Part shown: positions 26,367 through 36,531 of the stretch, piece by piece
How positions within the stretch are numbered: position 1 is the stretch's first letter
How the letters are laid out: every line of letters starts with the position of its first letter
From: Kribbella capetownensis
GTDB lineage: Bacteria; Actinomycetota; Actinomycetes; Propionibacteriales; Kribbellaceae
Length of the DNA: 64,000 bases
Direction of reading: 5' to 3'
Assembly (NCBI RefSeq): GCF_004331485.1
Contig: NZ_SJKD01000001.1
Location: 248,001 to 312,000 of the forward strand
Notes under the pieces: generated by a model
What the model was told of the DNA's origin: nothing
Databases searched by the model: none
The model's input: only the letters and a program-made list of their open reading frames with translations
Made by a program: the position numbers and the translations under genes

Positions 26367-27520
26367 GCGGCACCGGCTAGGAGGTTGGTGAAGTGGTGGG
26401 CTGGGGGGAGGACGTTGATGGTGCCGGTGGGGTGGAACTCGACGGCTGGGCGGGTGACGACGTGGCCGTTGGGGAGGCGGTCGAAGGTTCGGATCTCGGC
26501 GATGCGGCGTACCCCGTCCGTTGCTCGGGTCAGGTGGATGACGGCATGCAGAGCGGAGGCGACCTGGCTGTGTACGGCGTCCCGGGTGAGGCCGGCCAGG
26601 GCACCGAGAGCCTCCAAACGCGCGGGGACGTCGGATGCCGAGTTGGCGTGGATGGTGCCGCATCCGCCTTCGTGGCCGGTGTTCAAAGCAGTCAGCAGAT
26701 CGACCACTTCGGAGCCTCGGACCTCTCCAACGACCAAACGGTCGGGCCGCATTCGCAGTGCCTGACGCACCAGGTCGCGCAGCGAGATCTCGCCACTGCC
26801 CTCGACGTTCGGTGGGCGAGCCTCCAAACGAACGACATGCGGATGATCCGGACGCAGTTCGCTCGCGTCCTCGACCAGCACCAGGCGTTCGGACGGATTC
26901 ACCAACGACAACAGGGAATTGAGCAGTGTCGTCTTCCCTGTCCCAGTGCCGCCGCTGATGAGGAACGCCACCCGCGCTGCGAGCAGATCGCGCAGGATCG
27001 CCGTACCGGCTGGAGGTACGGCGCCCGCGGTGACCAGGTCGTCGAGGGTGAAGACGTGGCGGGCCGGGACGCGGAGCGAGAGGCACGTGCCTGGCGCTGC
27101 AACCGGGGAGAGCACAGCGTGGAAGCGGGTGCCGTCAGCGAGGCGCACATCGACGTACGGCGTGGCGTCGTCGAGTCGGCGTCCTGCGGCAGCCGCCAGG
27201 CGGGTCGCGAGGCGGCGTACAGCGGGCTCGTCACCGGTGCGCACCAGGACTCGCTCGAGACCCGAACCGCGATCGATGTACACCTCATCGGGGCCGTTCA
27301 CGAGGATGTCAGTGATGCCTGGCTCGGACAGCAGAGTGTCGAGTGGACCGGCTCCCAACGCGTCGCGGCGGAGCGCCTCGACGACGGCGAGGACCATGGA
27401 ATCGCCGCAAACCCTGCCGTCCGCGCGGAGAGCGGCCGCCACCTGGGAGGGAGTCGGCTCCGCACCGGTGATCGCCAGACTGCCGCGGACCCGGTCGAGA
27501 ACCTCTCGGGACACGTTCAT
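26363..27520 (-). CDS. TadA/CpaF-family secretion ATPase
   Basis: The 385-residue hexameric ATPase drives Tad pilus assembly. It has Walker [10 protein letters not shown], an Asp box ([10 protein letters not shown]), Walker [14 protein letters not shown] and His box [14 protein letters not shown]. An N-terminal helical region (about 90 residues) precedes the [20 protein letters not shown] segment typical of CpaF. It overlaps the Ssd gene by four bases. Confidence 0.94.
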   Translation of the reverse strand: MNVSREVLDRVRGSLAITGAEPTPSQVAAALRADGRVCGDSMVLAVVEALRRDALGAGPLDTLLSEPGITDILVNGPDEVYIDRGSGLERVLVRTGDEPAVRRLATRLAAAAGRRLDDATPYVDVRLADGTRFHAVLSPVAAPGTCLSLRVPARHVFTLDDLVTAGAVPPAGTAILRDLLAARVAFLISGGTGTGKTTLLNSLLSLVNPSERLVLVEDASELRPDHPHVVRLEARPPNVEGSGEISLRDLVRQALRMRPDRLVVGEVRGSEVVDLLTALNTGHEGGCGTIHANSASDVPARLEALGALAGLTRDAVHSQVASALHAVIHLTRATDGVRRIAEIRTFDRLPNGHVVTRPAVEFHPTGTINVLPPAHHFTNLLAGAA

Positions 27521-28596
27521 GCCGCGGCCGCTTCGGGGAGACCGAAGAGGTCGAGTAGCGCGGCGGCCGCGCGGGCCAGCGGACCTCGAGGCCGAGGATC
27601 GAAGCGACCCTGGTCCATGGCAGCCCCGAGATCGCGCTCCCGCCTGAGATCTGTTGCCAATGGCAAGGACAGATGTGAGGCGACGTCAGTGGCGGAGAGA
27701 CCATTCACCTGGGATTCGCGAGTGACGACGCGAAGGTCACCGGCGACGACACGCAGCGGACCCACCAGACGCTTGGCCGCCGCCACCGACCGGACGTCAC
27801 GCGGCACGACCAGCAGCGTGGCGGCGGCGCGGATGAAGCCCTCCTCGACCGCCGGATCCGCACGTCGCGGCAGATCGACAACGACCAGATCACTACTGCG
27901 TTGGGCGGCGCCCAGCACCGAACTCATCGTCTCCGGCGGCAGCACCGTCACATCGGACTGATCCCAGGACAGCACCGCGAGCCCGTCGACCGTCGGCAAG
28001 GCAGAACGCAGGGCAGCCGCGCTGATCCGACCCGAGGCGTTGAGCAACTTCGGCCAGCGGTCACCGTCGTCACGCTCGATGCCCAGCGCGAGCTCGATCC
28101 CGCCACCGAGCGGATCGCCGTCGATCAACATCGTGCGGAACCCACGCCGATTCCCGAACACCGCGACCGCCGACGCCAGCGTGGTCGCCCCCGCCCCGCC
28201 ACACCCGCCGACGAACGCGAGCGTGAGCGCCGTCCGCACGCCACCGTCCAGGGTGTCCGCAAGCTTGCCGGCCAGTGCCGGTTCGTCGGCCGGTAGTCGA
28301 AACACGGCATCCGCACCGATCTCGAAGGCGCACCGGAACAACTCGTCGCCGTCCAGCGCCGAACCCACGACAACAACACCCTGCCGATGATCCGGCTGCT
28401 TGTGAGCCAGCAACTCGGCCAGGTCGCGCCCGACGACGACCAGCGCGCAGGACTGCCAGCTGCGCCGCAGGCCGTGCAGGTCGTGCTCGACCAGCGGCGT
28501 GATCGACGCGGCCGCCGCCAGCCGGAGCAGGTCGTCGAGCAGCATCTCGTTGGTAGTTGCCATGAGCACCGATGTGGGAACCGAAGGTGTGTCCAT
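27517..28596 (-). CDS. CpaE/Ssd-like P-loop ATPase (septum-site determining protein family)
   Basis: The 359-residue protein has an N-terminal receiver-like region (about 1-130) and a ParA/MinD-type ATPase domain with the deviant Walker A GGCGGAGATTLAS and the LIDGDPLGGGIEL switch. Actinobacterial homologues are called Ssd (Rv3660c) and begin the tad operon. CpaE-type proteins position pilus machinery; Ssd of Mycobacterium has been linked to septum inhibition. Start uncertain: ATG 28596 is used, ATG 28563 also possible, and neither has a strong ribosome site. Confidence 0.87.
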   Translation of the reverse strand: MDTPSVPTSVLMATTNEMLLDDLLRLAAAASITPLVEHDLHGLRRSWQSCALVVVGRDLAELLAHKQPDHRQGVVVVGSALDGDELFRCAFEIGADAVFRLPADEPALAGKLADTLDGGVRTALTLAFVGGCGGAGATTLASAVAVFGNRRGFRTMLIDGDPLGGGIELALGIERDDGDRWPKLLNASGRISAAALRSALPTVDGLAVLSWDQSDVTVLPPETMSSVLGAAQRSSDLVVVDLPRRADPAVEEGFIRAAATLLVVPRDVRSVAAAKRLVGPLRVVAGDLRVVTRESQVNGLSATDVASHLSLPLATDLRRERDLGAAMDQGRFDPRPRGPLARAAAALLDLFGLPEAAAA

Positions 28597-28799
28597 GCCT
28601 AGAACATGCCGTTCCCGGACCCGCTCCGGACAACGAACCGGATCCCTGTGGACAAAGGCTTGTCGGCTTCCCGCCACGAGCGGGAATCCGCCACGACGAG
28701 GCGGCGACCAACGCGTCGCGACCGGTTACCGTTCCTTTCGAAGCGTCTTTAACTAAATTTCACCGGACCGCTTCCGTCCCAGCTCCGGAGGACCCGCCC

Positions 28800-30533
<1,734 letters not shown>

Positions 30534-30561
30534 TCACGTACCGCCCACTGATCGGAGCATC

Positions 30562-32103
30562 ATGAAACGCATCACTCTGGCGATAGCAGCCATCACCGCA
30601 GTGGTCATCGCACTGCTGACAGCACAGGCGGCGAACGCCGCAGGAGTCACCGCAGCCTTCACCAAGGTGTCCGACTGGGGCAGCGGGTTCGAAGGCAAGG
30701 TGACCGTCACCAACGGCACCACCAGTTCACTGAGCACCTGGTCGGTCGCACTCGACTTCCCGTCCGGCTACACGATCTCGAGCTCGTGGGACGCGACCAG
30801 GAGCAGCAGCGGCCAGACGCACACGTTCACCCCGCCCAGCTGGGCCGGACCGCTCGCCCCGGGCGCAACGGTCACGTTCGGCTTCAACGGCAGCCCGGGC
30901 AACTTCCCCGGTCTGGCCGCTTGCCGGCTGAACGGCGGCTCCTGCACTGGCGGCGGTGGCGGCACCGCCCCGGGGGCACCGACCGGCCTCTCCGGTACGG
31001 CGTCCTCCTCGTCGGTGAGCCTGACGTGGTCGGCGCCCAGCGGTGCAACCAGCTACAGCGTCTACCGCAACGGCACGAAGGTCGGCAGCCCGACCAGTAC
31101 GTCGTACACGGACTCCGGTCTGGCGGCCAACACGACGTACAGCTATCAAGTCAGCGCTTCCAACAGCGCAGGTGAGGGTCCGAAGAGTACGACGATCTCC
31201 GTGAAGACCTCCACCGGTGGCGGCAACACCGGCACCCGCCGGGCGGCGCCGTACCTGTACATGGGCTGGGGTGACCCGCCCAACCCGGCGACGGTGATGA
31301 ACGCCGCCGGCATCACGTGGTTCACGATGGCCTTCATCCTCTCGTCCGGCGGCTGCAACCCGGCCTGGGACGGCAACCGGCCGCTGCAGGGCGGCGCCGA
31401 CGCCAACGCGATCGCGCAGATCCGTGCGGCCGGTGGCGACATCGTGCCGTCGATCGGCGGCTGGAGCGGCAACAAGCTCGGCCCGAACTGCAGCACCCCG
31501 GAGGCGCTGGCCGGCGCGTACCAGCAGGTGATCAGCGCCTACAACCTGAAGGCGATCGACATCGACATCGAGAACTCCGACGAGTTCGAGAACGAGGCCG
31601 TCCAGGACCGGATCCTGACCGCGCTGAAGATCGTCAAGCAGAACAACCCCGGCATCCAGACGATCCTGACCTTCGGCACCTCGACCACCGGCCCGAACTA
31701 CTACGGCAACCGGCTGATCGAGCGGTCCGCGGCGCTCGGCGCGAACATCGACATCTTCACGCTGATGCCGTTCGACTTCGGCAGCGCCAACATCTACAAC
31801 GACACGGTGGCCGCGTCCCAGGGCCTGAACAACAAGCTGAAGGCGACCTTCGGCTGGAGTACCGCGGACGCCTACGCCCACCAGGGCATCTCCGGTATGA
31901 ACGGTCTGTCCGACCAGCAGGAGATGACCACCACCGCGACCTGGCAGAACATCACCAACTGGGCCAAGAGCAACGGGCTCGGCCGGCTGGCGTTCTGGTC
32001 GGTGAACCGTGACCGCGGCTGCGCCGGTGGCGGCGTGGTCTCGAACTGCAGCGGCATCGCACAGCCCGACTGGGAGTTCACCCGGATCACCGCGGGCTTC
32101 TGA
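30562..32103 (+). CDS. secreted GH18 chitinase, CBM2 and Fn3 at N-terminus
   Basis: The 513-residue protein has a signal peptide ending QAANA, a CBM2-like module (about 27-130; GVTAAFTKVSDWGSGFEGKVTVTN) closed by two Cys, an Fn3 domain (about 140-225; PTGLSGTASSSSVSLTWSAP) and a GH18 domain from about residue 230. The catalytic motif reads KAIDIDIEN with Glu337, a shortened form of DxxDxDxE seen in one bacterial chitinase subgroup. The preceding SIGGW is conserved. Its architecture differs from both other chitinases here. Confidence 0.92.
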   Translation: MKRITLAIAAITAVVIALLTAQAANAAGVTAAFTKVSDWGSGFEGKVTVTNGTTSSLSTWSVALDFPSGYTISSSWDATRSSSGQTHTFTPPSWAGPLAPGATVTFGFNGSPGNFPGLAACRLNGGSCTGGGGGTAPGAPTGLSGTASSSSVSLTWSAPSGATSYSVYRNGTKVGSPTSTSYTDSGLAANTTYSYQVSASNSAGEGPKSTTISVKTSTGGGNTGTRRAAPYLYMGWGDPPNPATVMNAAGITWFTMAFILSSGGCNPAWDGNRPLQGGADANAIAQIRAAGGDIVPSIGGWSGNKLGPNCSTPEALAGAYQQVISAYNLKAIDIDIENSDEFENEAVQDRILTALKIVKQNNPGIQTILTFGTSTTGPNYYGNRLIERSAALGANIDIFTLMPFDFGSANIYNDTVAASQGLNNKLKATFGWSTADAYAHQGISGMNGLSDQQEMTTTATWQNITNWAKSNGLGRLAFWSVNRDRGCAGGGVVSNCSGIAQPDWEFTRITAGF

Positions 32104-32111
32104 TCGGTACG

Positions 32112-32142
32112 GCGGCGTGCGGGGAATCACCCCGTACGCCGC
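32112..32142. terminator. bidirectional terminator between chitinase and SGNH hydrolase genes
   Basis: GCGGCGTGCGGGG and CCCCGTACGCCGC pair across an AATCA loop with one G-T pair. The hairpin fills the gap between two convergent genes and abuts the SGNH stop. Confidence 0.75.
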
Positions 32143-32898
32143 TCAGCCGGACTTGAGCGCCTTGACGATGAGGGCGTTGCGGATGTTCTGGCCGCGCGGG
32201 ACCGAGGGGTGCAGGCCGTCGCGCAGGTACAACTGCAGGCGCTCGGGCTTGGCGGCCAGATACTCGGCCCACTGGATGATGCGGAGGTTGTCGTGCCGGC
32301 GCTGCGCCTCGGCCAGCTGCAGGTTGATCCAGGCGCTGTTGCGCTGGTCGGCGACCTGGACGGCCGGACCGTACAGAGTGCGCGCGGCCTGGATGTTCAC
32401 CCAGAAGACCGTGCGGTCCTCGCCGACGATCTGCATCGTCCGCTCGATCTGCGCGGCCACCGCGGGCGGCGTGAAGATGTCGTTGGAGCCGACCGACATC
32501 AGGATGCGGTGCGGCAGGCCGTAGTCCTGGGCCCAGGTGTTCAGTGCATCGACGGCCGGGGTGACCGGACGACCGGCCCAGTTGTTGGCCGCGATGTCGA
32601 TGCCGACCAGGGTCAGCTGCTTCGCCAGCGACCGAGCGTCCTGGAGGGCGATGCTGTCGCCGAACATGAAGACGCCGTCGGTCTCCTGCGCCGTCCGGAT
32701 CTGTGCCTCGGTGGAGATCGCGTGCGCCTGGCGCTCCCAGGTGCCCAGCACTCCAGAGCCGTAGACACCGGCCGCGCTGGCCTCGGCGCTCGTGGCAGTC
32801 GCCGTCGCGGCCGACGCGACAGTCGACGCCGCGGCCGCCGTACCGGCCGCGAACAGTAGCCGCCGGCTCGGCCTGAACGAACTGAGACGCTTCCTCAC
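32143..32898 (-). CDS. secreted SGNH/GDSL-type hydrolase with Tat-like signal
   Basis: The 251-residue protein from GTG 32898 starts with a twin-arginine motif (SFRPSRRLLFAAG) and an Ala/Thr-rich signal. The SGNH blocks are present: GDSIAL (catalytic Ser), an Asn/Gly block (ANNWAGRP), GSNDIF and DGLHPS with the catalytic Asp/His pair. It should deacylate esters, possibly acetyl groups on polysaccharide (inference). No strong ribosome site is seen, so the start is not certain. Confidence 0.8.
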   Translation of the reverse strand: MRKRLSSFRPSRRLLFAAGTAAAASTVASAATATATSAEASAAGVYGSGVLGTWERQAHAISTEAQIRTAQETDGVFMFGDSIALQDARSLAKQLTLVGIDIAANNWAGRPVTPAVDALNTWAQDYGLPHRILMSVGSNDIFTPPAVAAQIERTMQIVGEDRTVFWVNIQAARTLYGPAVQVADQRNSAWINLQLAEAQRRHDNLRIIQWAEYLAAKPERLQLYLRDGLHPSVPRGQNIRNALIVKALKSG

Positions 32899-32971
32899 GG
32901 AGAAAACTGTGCGGGGGAAAGCCCTCTCTCTGCAAGTCGACACCGCAGAAATGGGATAGACGCTACGAAAG

Positions 32972-33859
32972 TCAGGTGGACGTCGCCGGCCGGGAACGGA
33001 CGAACGTACGGAACCGCTCGGCGGCCGGCGTGAGCTGTGTCCGCAGCCGCCACGCCATCCCGATCTCCCGTCGAGCCTGGACACCGGCCAGTGGCACCGA
33101 TACGGCACCGCTCTCGCTGCCACGGACCGCACCGGCCGGCATGACGGCCACTCCGAGGCCCGCACCGACCAGACCGTCGATGGTGGCCAGGTCGGTCGCC
33201 TCGAAGGCCAGCTGCGGCGTGAACCCGGCCGCCCGGCACAGCTCCTCGCTGATCCGCCGGAAGCCGAACCCCGGTCGCAGCCCGATGAACGGCTCGTCGG
33301 CCGCCGCCGCCAGCTCCACCCGGCGCCGCGACGCGAACGGGTGTCCGGGCGGGACCTGCAGGCACAGCCGCTGCTGCTCCATCAGGTGCCAGCCGAACAC
33401 CTCCGGGTCCGGCCGTGGCGCGATGATGCCGATCTCGGCCTCACCGCTGACGAGGTCCTGCACGATGTCGTGGGACGGCTCCTGCCGCAGCGCGAACCGG
33501 ACGCTCGGCGCCACCTCACGAAACGCCTTCAGCAGGTCCGGCACCAGGCTGGTCGCGACCGAGTGCAGGAACCCGAGGCGGACCATTCCGGACTCCGGAT
33601 CGATCAGTGCGTCGATCCGCCGCCGGGCCGAGTCGACCGCCGCCGTACCGGCCTGGGCTGCCTCGAGGACGAGCCGGCCGTACGGATTCAGCCGTACGCC
33701 GCGATGCTCGCGCTCGAACAGCTGGACCCCGAACGCACTCTCGACCCGGCGCAACGACCGGGACAGATTCGGCTGGCTGGTGCCCAGCGCCGCGGCCGCC
33801 TCGGTCAGGTGCTCGGTCTCCGCGAGTACGGCGAACCACCGCAGGTCCTCGATGTTCAT
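32972..33859 (-). CDS. LysR-family transcriptional regulator
   Basis: A 295-residue LysR protein with an N-terminal winged HTH (LRWFAVLAETEHLTEAAAALGTSQPNLSRSLRRVE) and a substrate-binding domain. It is divergent from the MFS gene with 71 bp between, the normal arrangement for LysR and its target. The shared region has the dyad GCACA-AGC-TGTGC (33906-33918). Confidence 0.92.
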   Translation of the reverse strand: MNIEDLRWFAVLAETEHLTEAAAALGTSQPNLSRSLRRVESAFGVQLFEREHRGVRLNPYGRLVLEAAQAGTAAVDSARRRIDALIDPESGMVRLGFLHSVATSLVPDLLKAFREVAPSVRFALRQEPSHDIVQDLVSGEAEIGIIAPRPDPEVFGWHLMEQQRLCLQVPPGHPFASRRRVELAAAADEPFIGLRPGFGFRRISEELCRAAGFTPQLAFEATDLATIDGLVGAGLGVAVMPAGAVRGSESGAVSVPLAGVQARREIGMAWRLRTQLTPAAERFRTFVRSRPATST

Positions 33860-33905
33860 ACCAAAAGCGTATCGGTAACTTCTGAGATCGACATTTTACG
33901 TATGG

Positions 33906-33918
33906 CACAAGCTGTGCG
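33906..33918. promoter_or_regulatory. dyad GCACA-AGC-TGTGC between LysR and MFS genes
   Basis: A perfect 5-bp dyad with a 3-base centre lies 13 bp before the MFS start. It is a candidate regulatory site, though shorter than the usual LysR T-N11-A box. Confidence 0.35.
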
Positions 33919-33930
33919 ACCGTCGAAGAC

Positions 33931-35157
33931 ATGCACGTCGCCCCGGAACTGACCGAACCCGGCTACCGCCCCGGAGACCGCGAGTACCGCAAACTCTCGA
34001 TCGCACTCTTCGCAGCCGGCCTGGCGACGTTCGCACTGCTCTACAGCACCCAGCCGCTGCTCCCCGAACTGGTCGACGCGTTCCACGTCTCCCCCAGCCA
34101 GAGCGCCTTCACCGTCTCCCTCGCCACTCTCGGACTCGGCATCGCTCTGCTGATCGCAGGCCCAGCCTCCGAGGTGGTCGGACGTACCAATCTGATGCGC
34201 TGGTCGGTCGCAGCCACCTCCGGCTTCGCCGTACTCACCGCAGTCGCACCGACCTGGCACACGCTGCTCGCCCTCCGCGGCCTGCAGGGCGTCGCCATGG
34301 CCGGACTGCCCGCCGTCGCAATGGCCTACCTCAGAGAAGAGGTGCACTGGTCCAGTCACGCCCGCGCCAGCGGCCTCTACATCGCGGGTACGGCGGTCGG
34401 CGGGATGACGGGTCGCCTGATCACGGGAGGCCTCGACGATCTCGGCGGCTGGCGCGTCGCGACGGGCGGCATCGCACTGGTCGGTGTCCTGTGTGCTGCG
34501 CTGGTCTGGCTCCTGCTGCCGTCGTCACAGAACTTTCACCCAAGCCCTGCCAGTCCGCGACAACTCCTCCAGCAGACCGGTCGAGTACTACGTGATCCCG
34601 CGCTGCTGGCCCTCTACGGAATCGCAGCGACCGCAGTGGGTGCGTTCGTCGCCGTCTACAACGGAGCGGTCTTCCGGCTGTCCGAAGCGCCGTACCTCCT
34701 GAGCTCCGGGATGGCCGGGCTGGTCTTCTGCGTCTATCTGCTCGGCTCGGTCGGGTCAGCAACGGCAGGATCGCTTGCGGACCGGTACGGGCGCCGGGTC
34801 GTCGTACCGGTCGGCTGCCTCATCACGCTGGCCGGAGTCGCGATCACGCTGGCCGCGCCGCTCCCGCTCATCATCCTGGGGCTCGCAGTGATGACCGCAG
34901 GCTTCTTCGCAGTCCACGGTGTGGCCGGTGGATGGGTCGCAGTCCGGGCGCATGCCGGAGGCGGCGGCACCGGACAGGCAGCCAGCCTGTACCTCTTCTC
35001 CTTCTACCTGGGCTCGTCCGTCTTCGGCGGTCTCGCAGGTACGGCGTGGAGCAGCGCGGGCTGGAGTGGAGTCGCACTGGAAGCTGGAGCACTGTTCCTG
35101 GTGGCGCTGGTGCTGTCGATCGTGCTCAAGGGCGTTCCCAGCAAGGTGCCAAACTAG
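33931..35157 (+). CDS. MFS transporter (YnfM-like)
   Basis: The 408-residue protein has 12 hydrophobic segments and begins with the family phrase LATFALLYSTQPLLPELVDAFHVSPSQS. RYGRR loops and GLQGVAMAGLPAVAMAYLREE are typical of the YnfM/NepI-like efflux branch. It is probably controlled by the divergent LysR protein. The exported compound is unknown. Confidence 0.9.
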   Translation: MHVAPELTEPGYRPGDREYRKLSIALFAAGLATFALLYSTQPLLPELVDAFHVSPSQSAFTVSLATLGLGIALLIAGPASEVVGRTNLMRWSVAATSGFAVLTAVAPTWHTLLALRGLQGVAMAGLPAVAMAYLREEVHWSSHARASGLYIAGTAVGGMTGRLITGGLDDLGGWRVATGGIALVGVLCAALVWLLLPSSQNFHPSPASPRQLLQQTGRVLRDPALLALYGIAATAVGAFVAVYNGAVFRLSEAPYLLSSGMAGLVFCVYLLGSVGSATAGSLADRYGRRVVVPVGCLITLAGVAITLAAPLPLIILGLAVMTAGFFAVHGVAGGWVAVRAHAGGGGTGQAASLYLFSFYLGSSVFGGLAGTAWSSAGWSGVALEAGALFLVALVLSIVLKGVPSKVPN

Positions 35158-35161
35158 CCAC

Positions 35162-35608
35162 GTGACCAAAGCGACCGATGCAGCGGACCAGTTGGGGCTC
35201 AGCTACGAGGTGACCCGGCACGGACGAGTCAACTCGCTGGAGGAGGCCGCGGCCGCACGCGGCATCGAGCCGGCCCGGCTGATCAAGACGATCGTGGTGC
35301 GGCTGGCCGACGACGACTACCGGTTCGTGCTGGTCCCCGGCGACCGCGAGATCGCCTGGCCGAAGCTCCGGTCGCTGCTCGGCGTCAACCGCATCTCGAT
35401 GCCGGACAAGGACACCGCGTTCGACGTGACCGGCTACGTCCGCGGCACCATCACCCCGCTCGGCAGCACCCACGCGTGGCCGGTGATCGCCGACGAGCGG
35501 ATCACCGGCACCATCTCCATCGGCGGCGGCGACCACGGCGTGGGGATGACGGTGAACGCCGAAGACCTGGCCAAGGTCCTCGACGCCACCGTCGCCGACG
35601 TGACCTAG
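35162..35608 (+). CDS. YbaK/EbsC-type aminoacyl-tRNA deacylase
   Basis: The 148-residue protein has the YbaK fold signatures LIKTIVVRLADDDYRFVLVPGDREI and a late GTISIGGGDHGVGMTV. YbaK proteins hydrolyse mischarged tRNA such as Cys-tRNAPro. GTG 35162 begins four bases after the MFS stop, so translation is probably coupled. Its stop shares the bases CTAG with the stop of the opposing gene. Confidence 0.85.
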   Translation: MTKATDAADQLGLSYEVTRHGRVNSLEEAAAARGIEPARLIKTIVVRLADDDYRFVLVPGDREIAWPKLRSLLGVNRISMPDKDTAFDVTGYVRGTITPLGSTHAWPVIADERITGTISIGGGDHGVGMTVNAEDLAKVLDATVADVT

Positions 35609-36522
35609 ACCAACAGCCCACGCTGGCCTGCCCGGAGGCCGGCCTGGAAGCGGGTGCTGGCGTCCAGCGACTTGAGGATGCGCTGCATACGGCGCTCCAC
35701 CGTCCGCTGCGCCACACCGAGCCGCCGAGCGATGGCCTGGTCGGTCAACCCGGCCGCTGCCAGCGACAGCAACTGCTGGTCCTCGAAGCTCAGCGGACCC
35801 TCCGCTGCAGACGGAGCCAACGGACTCGCCTGCTTCCACAGCAGCTCGAACAACCGCAGCAGCCCGTCCAGCAGACTCGAAGGCCCGAGCTCCACCACCA
35901 CATCCGGACTCGTCGGCAGCAGCCCGGTACGTCGATCCACAACGACCAGCTTCAGCGGTACGTCGCGCAAGATCCGGCAGCCGGCAGAACGGGCAGCCAC
36001 CAGGTCAGTCGGCTCCGACAACGACGCCATGTCGTAGATCGTCCGGTACAACACACCCTGCGCCCGCCGCGGCTCGATCGGAACCACCGCGTACGGCGGC
36101 CGATCCAGCACCAGTACTTCGTCCTGAGCGCACTGCTGTGCCTGGTAGAACCGCTGAGCGATAGCCTCCGCACCGCGCACTACCGTGAACGCGTCATGCC
36201 GCGCCCGGAACTCCGCAGTCAGTACCGAGGCACCCACGCGCGCCTCGACGATCGCGGCCTGCTTCCGGAGCGCCAGCAACTCGACCGCGGCCTCCGGCAC
36301 AGCCGGGACGTAGCGCGCAGGACGCCCCGGTGTGCGGGAGGCCAGGCCGAGTGACAGCAGGGACCGCAGATGCCGGCCGATGCGGGTGGCCGGCCAGCCG
36401 GTGTCGTGGGACAGCTCGATCGTTGTGCACTCCGGCCGGGCCAGAAGCGCCCGGTAGAGCTGCTCGTCCTCCGAGCAGACACCGAGTGCCTCCAGCACCG
36501 GAGCGGGTCGGTAGCTGTGCAT
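35605..36522 (-). CDS. transcriptional regulator with C-terminal LuxR HTH (TrmB/LuxR type)
   Basis: The 305-residue protein has an N-terminal winged-helix (EDEQLYRALLARPECTTIELSHDTGWPATRIGRHLRSL), a middle domain of unknown ligand, and a C-terminal LuxR-type HTH (LSFEDQQLLSLAAAGLTDQAIARRLGVAQRTVERRM). Such double-HTH regulators are frequent in actinomycetes. The gene follows the third chitinase by nine bases on the same strand and may regulate or be co-transcribed with it. Confidence 0.85.
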   Translation of the reverse strand: MHSYRPAPVLEALGVCSEDEQLYRALLARPECTTIELSHDTGWPATRIGRHLRSLLSLGLASRTPGRPARYVPAVPEAAVELLALRKQAAIVEARVGASVLTAEFRARHDAFTVVRGAEAIAQRFYQAQQCAQDEVLVLDRPPYAVVPIEPRRAQGVLYRTIYDMASLSEPTDLVAARSAGCRILRDVPLKLVVVDRRTGLLPTSPDVVVELGPSSLLDGLLRLFELLWKQASPLAPSAAEGPLSFEDQQLLSLAAAGLTDQAIARRLGVAQRTVERRMQRILKSLDASTRFQAGLRAGQRGLLV

Positions 36523-36531
36523 GTCAGCGCG

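Noticed and set aside
24853..27086. Overlong leftward frames spanning several Tad genes
   Set aside because: They arise from missing stops in C-rich sequence; true genes start at 25584 and 26366, where family-typical N-termini and four-base overlaps are found.
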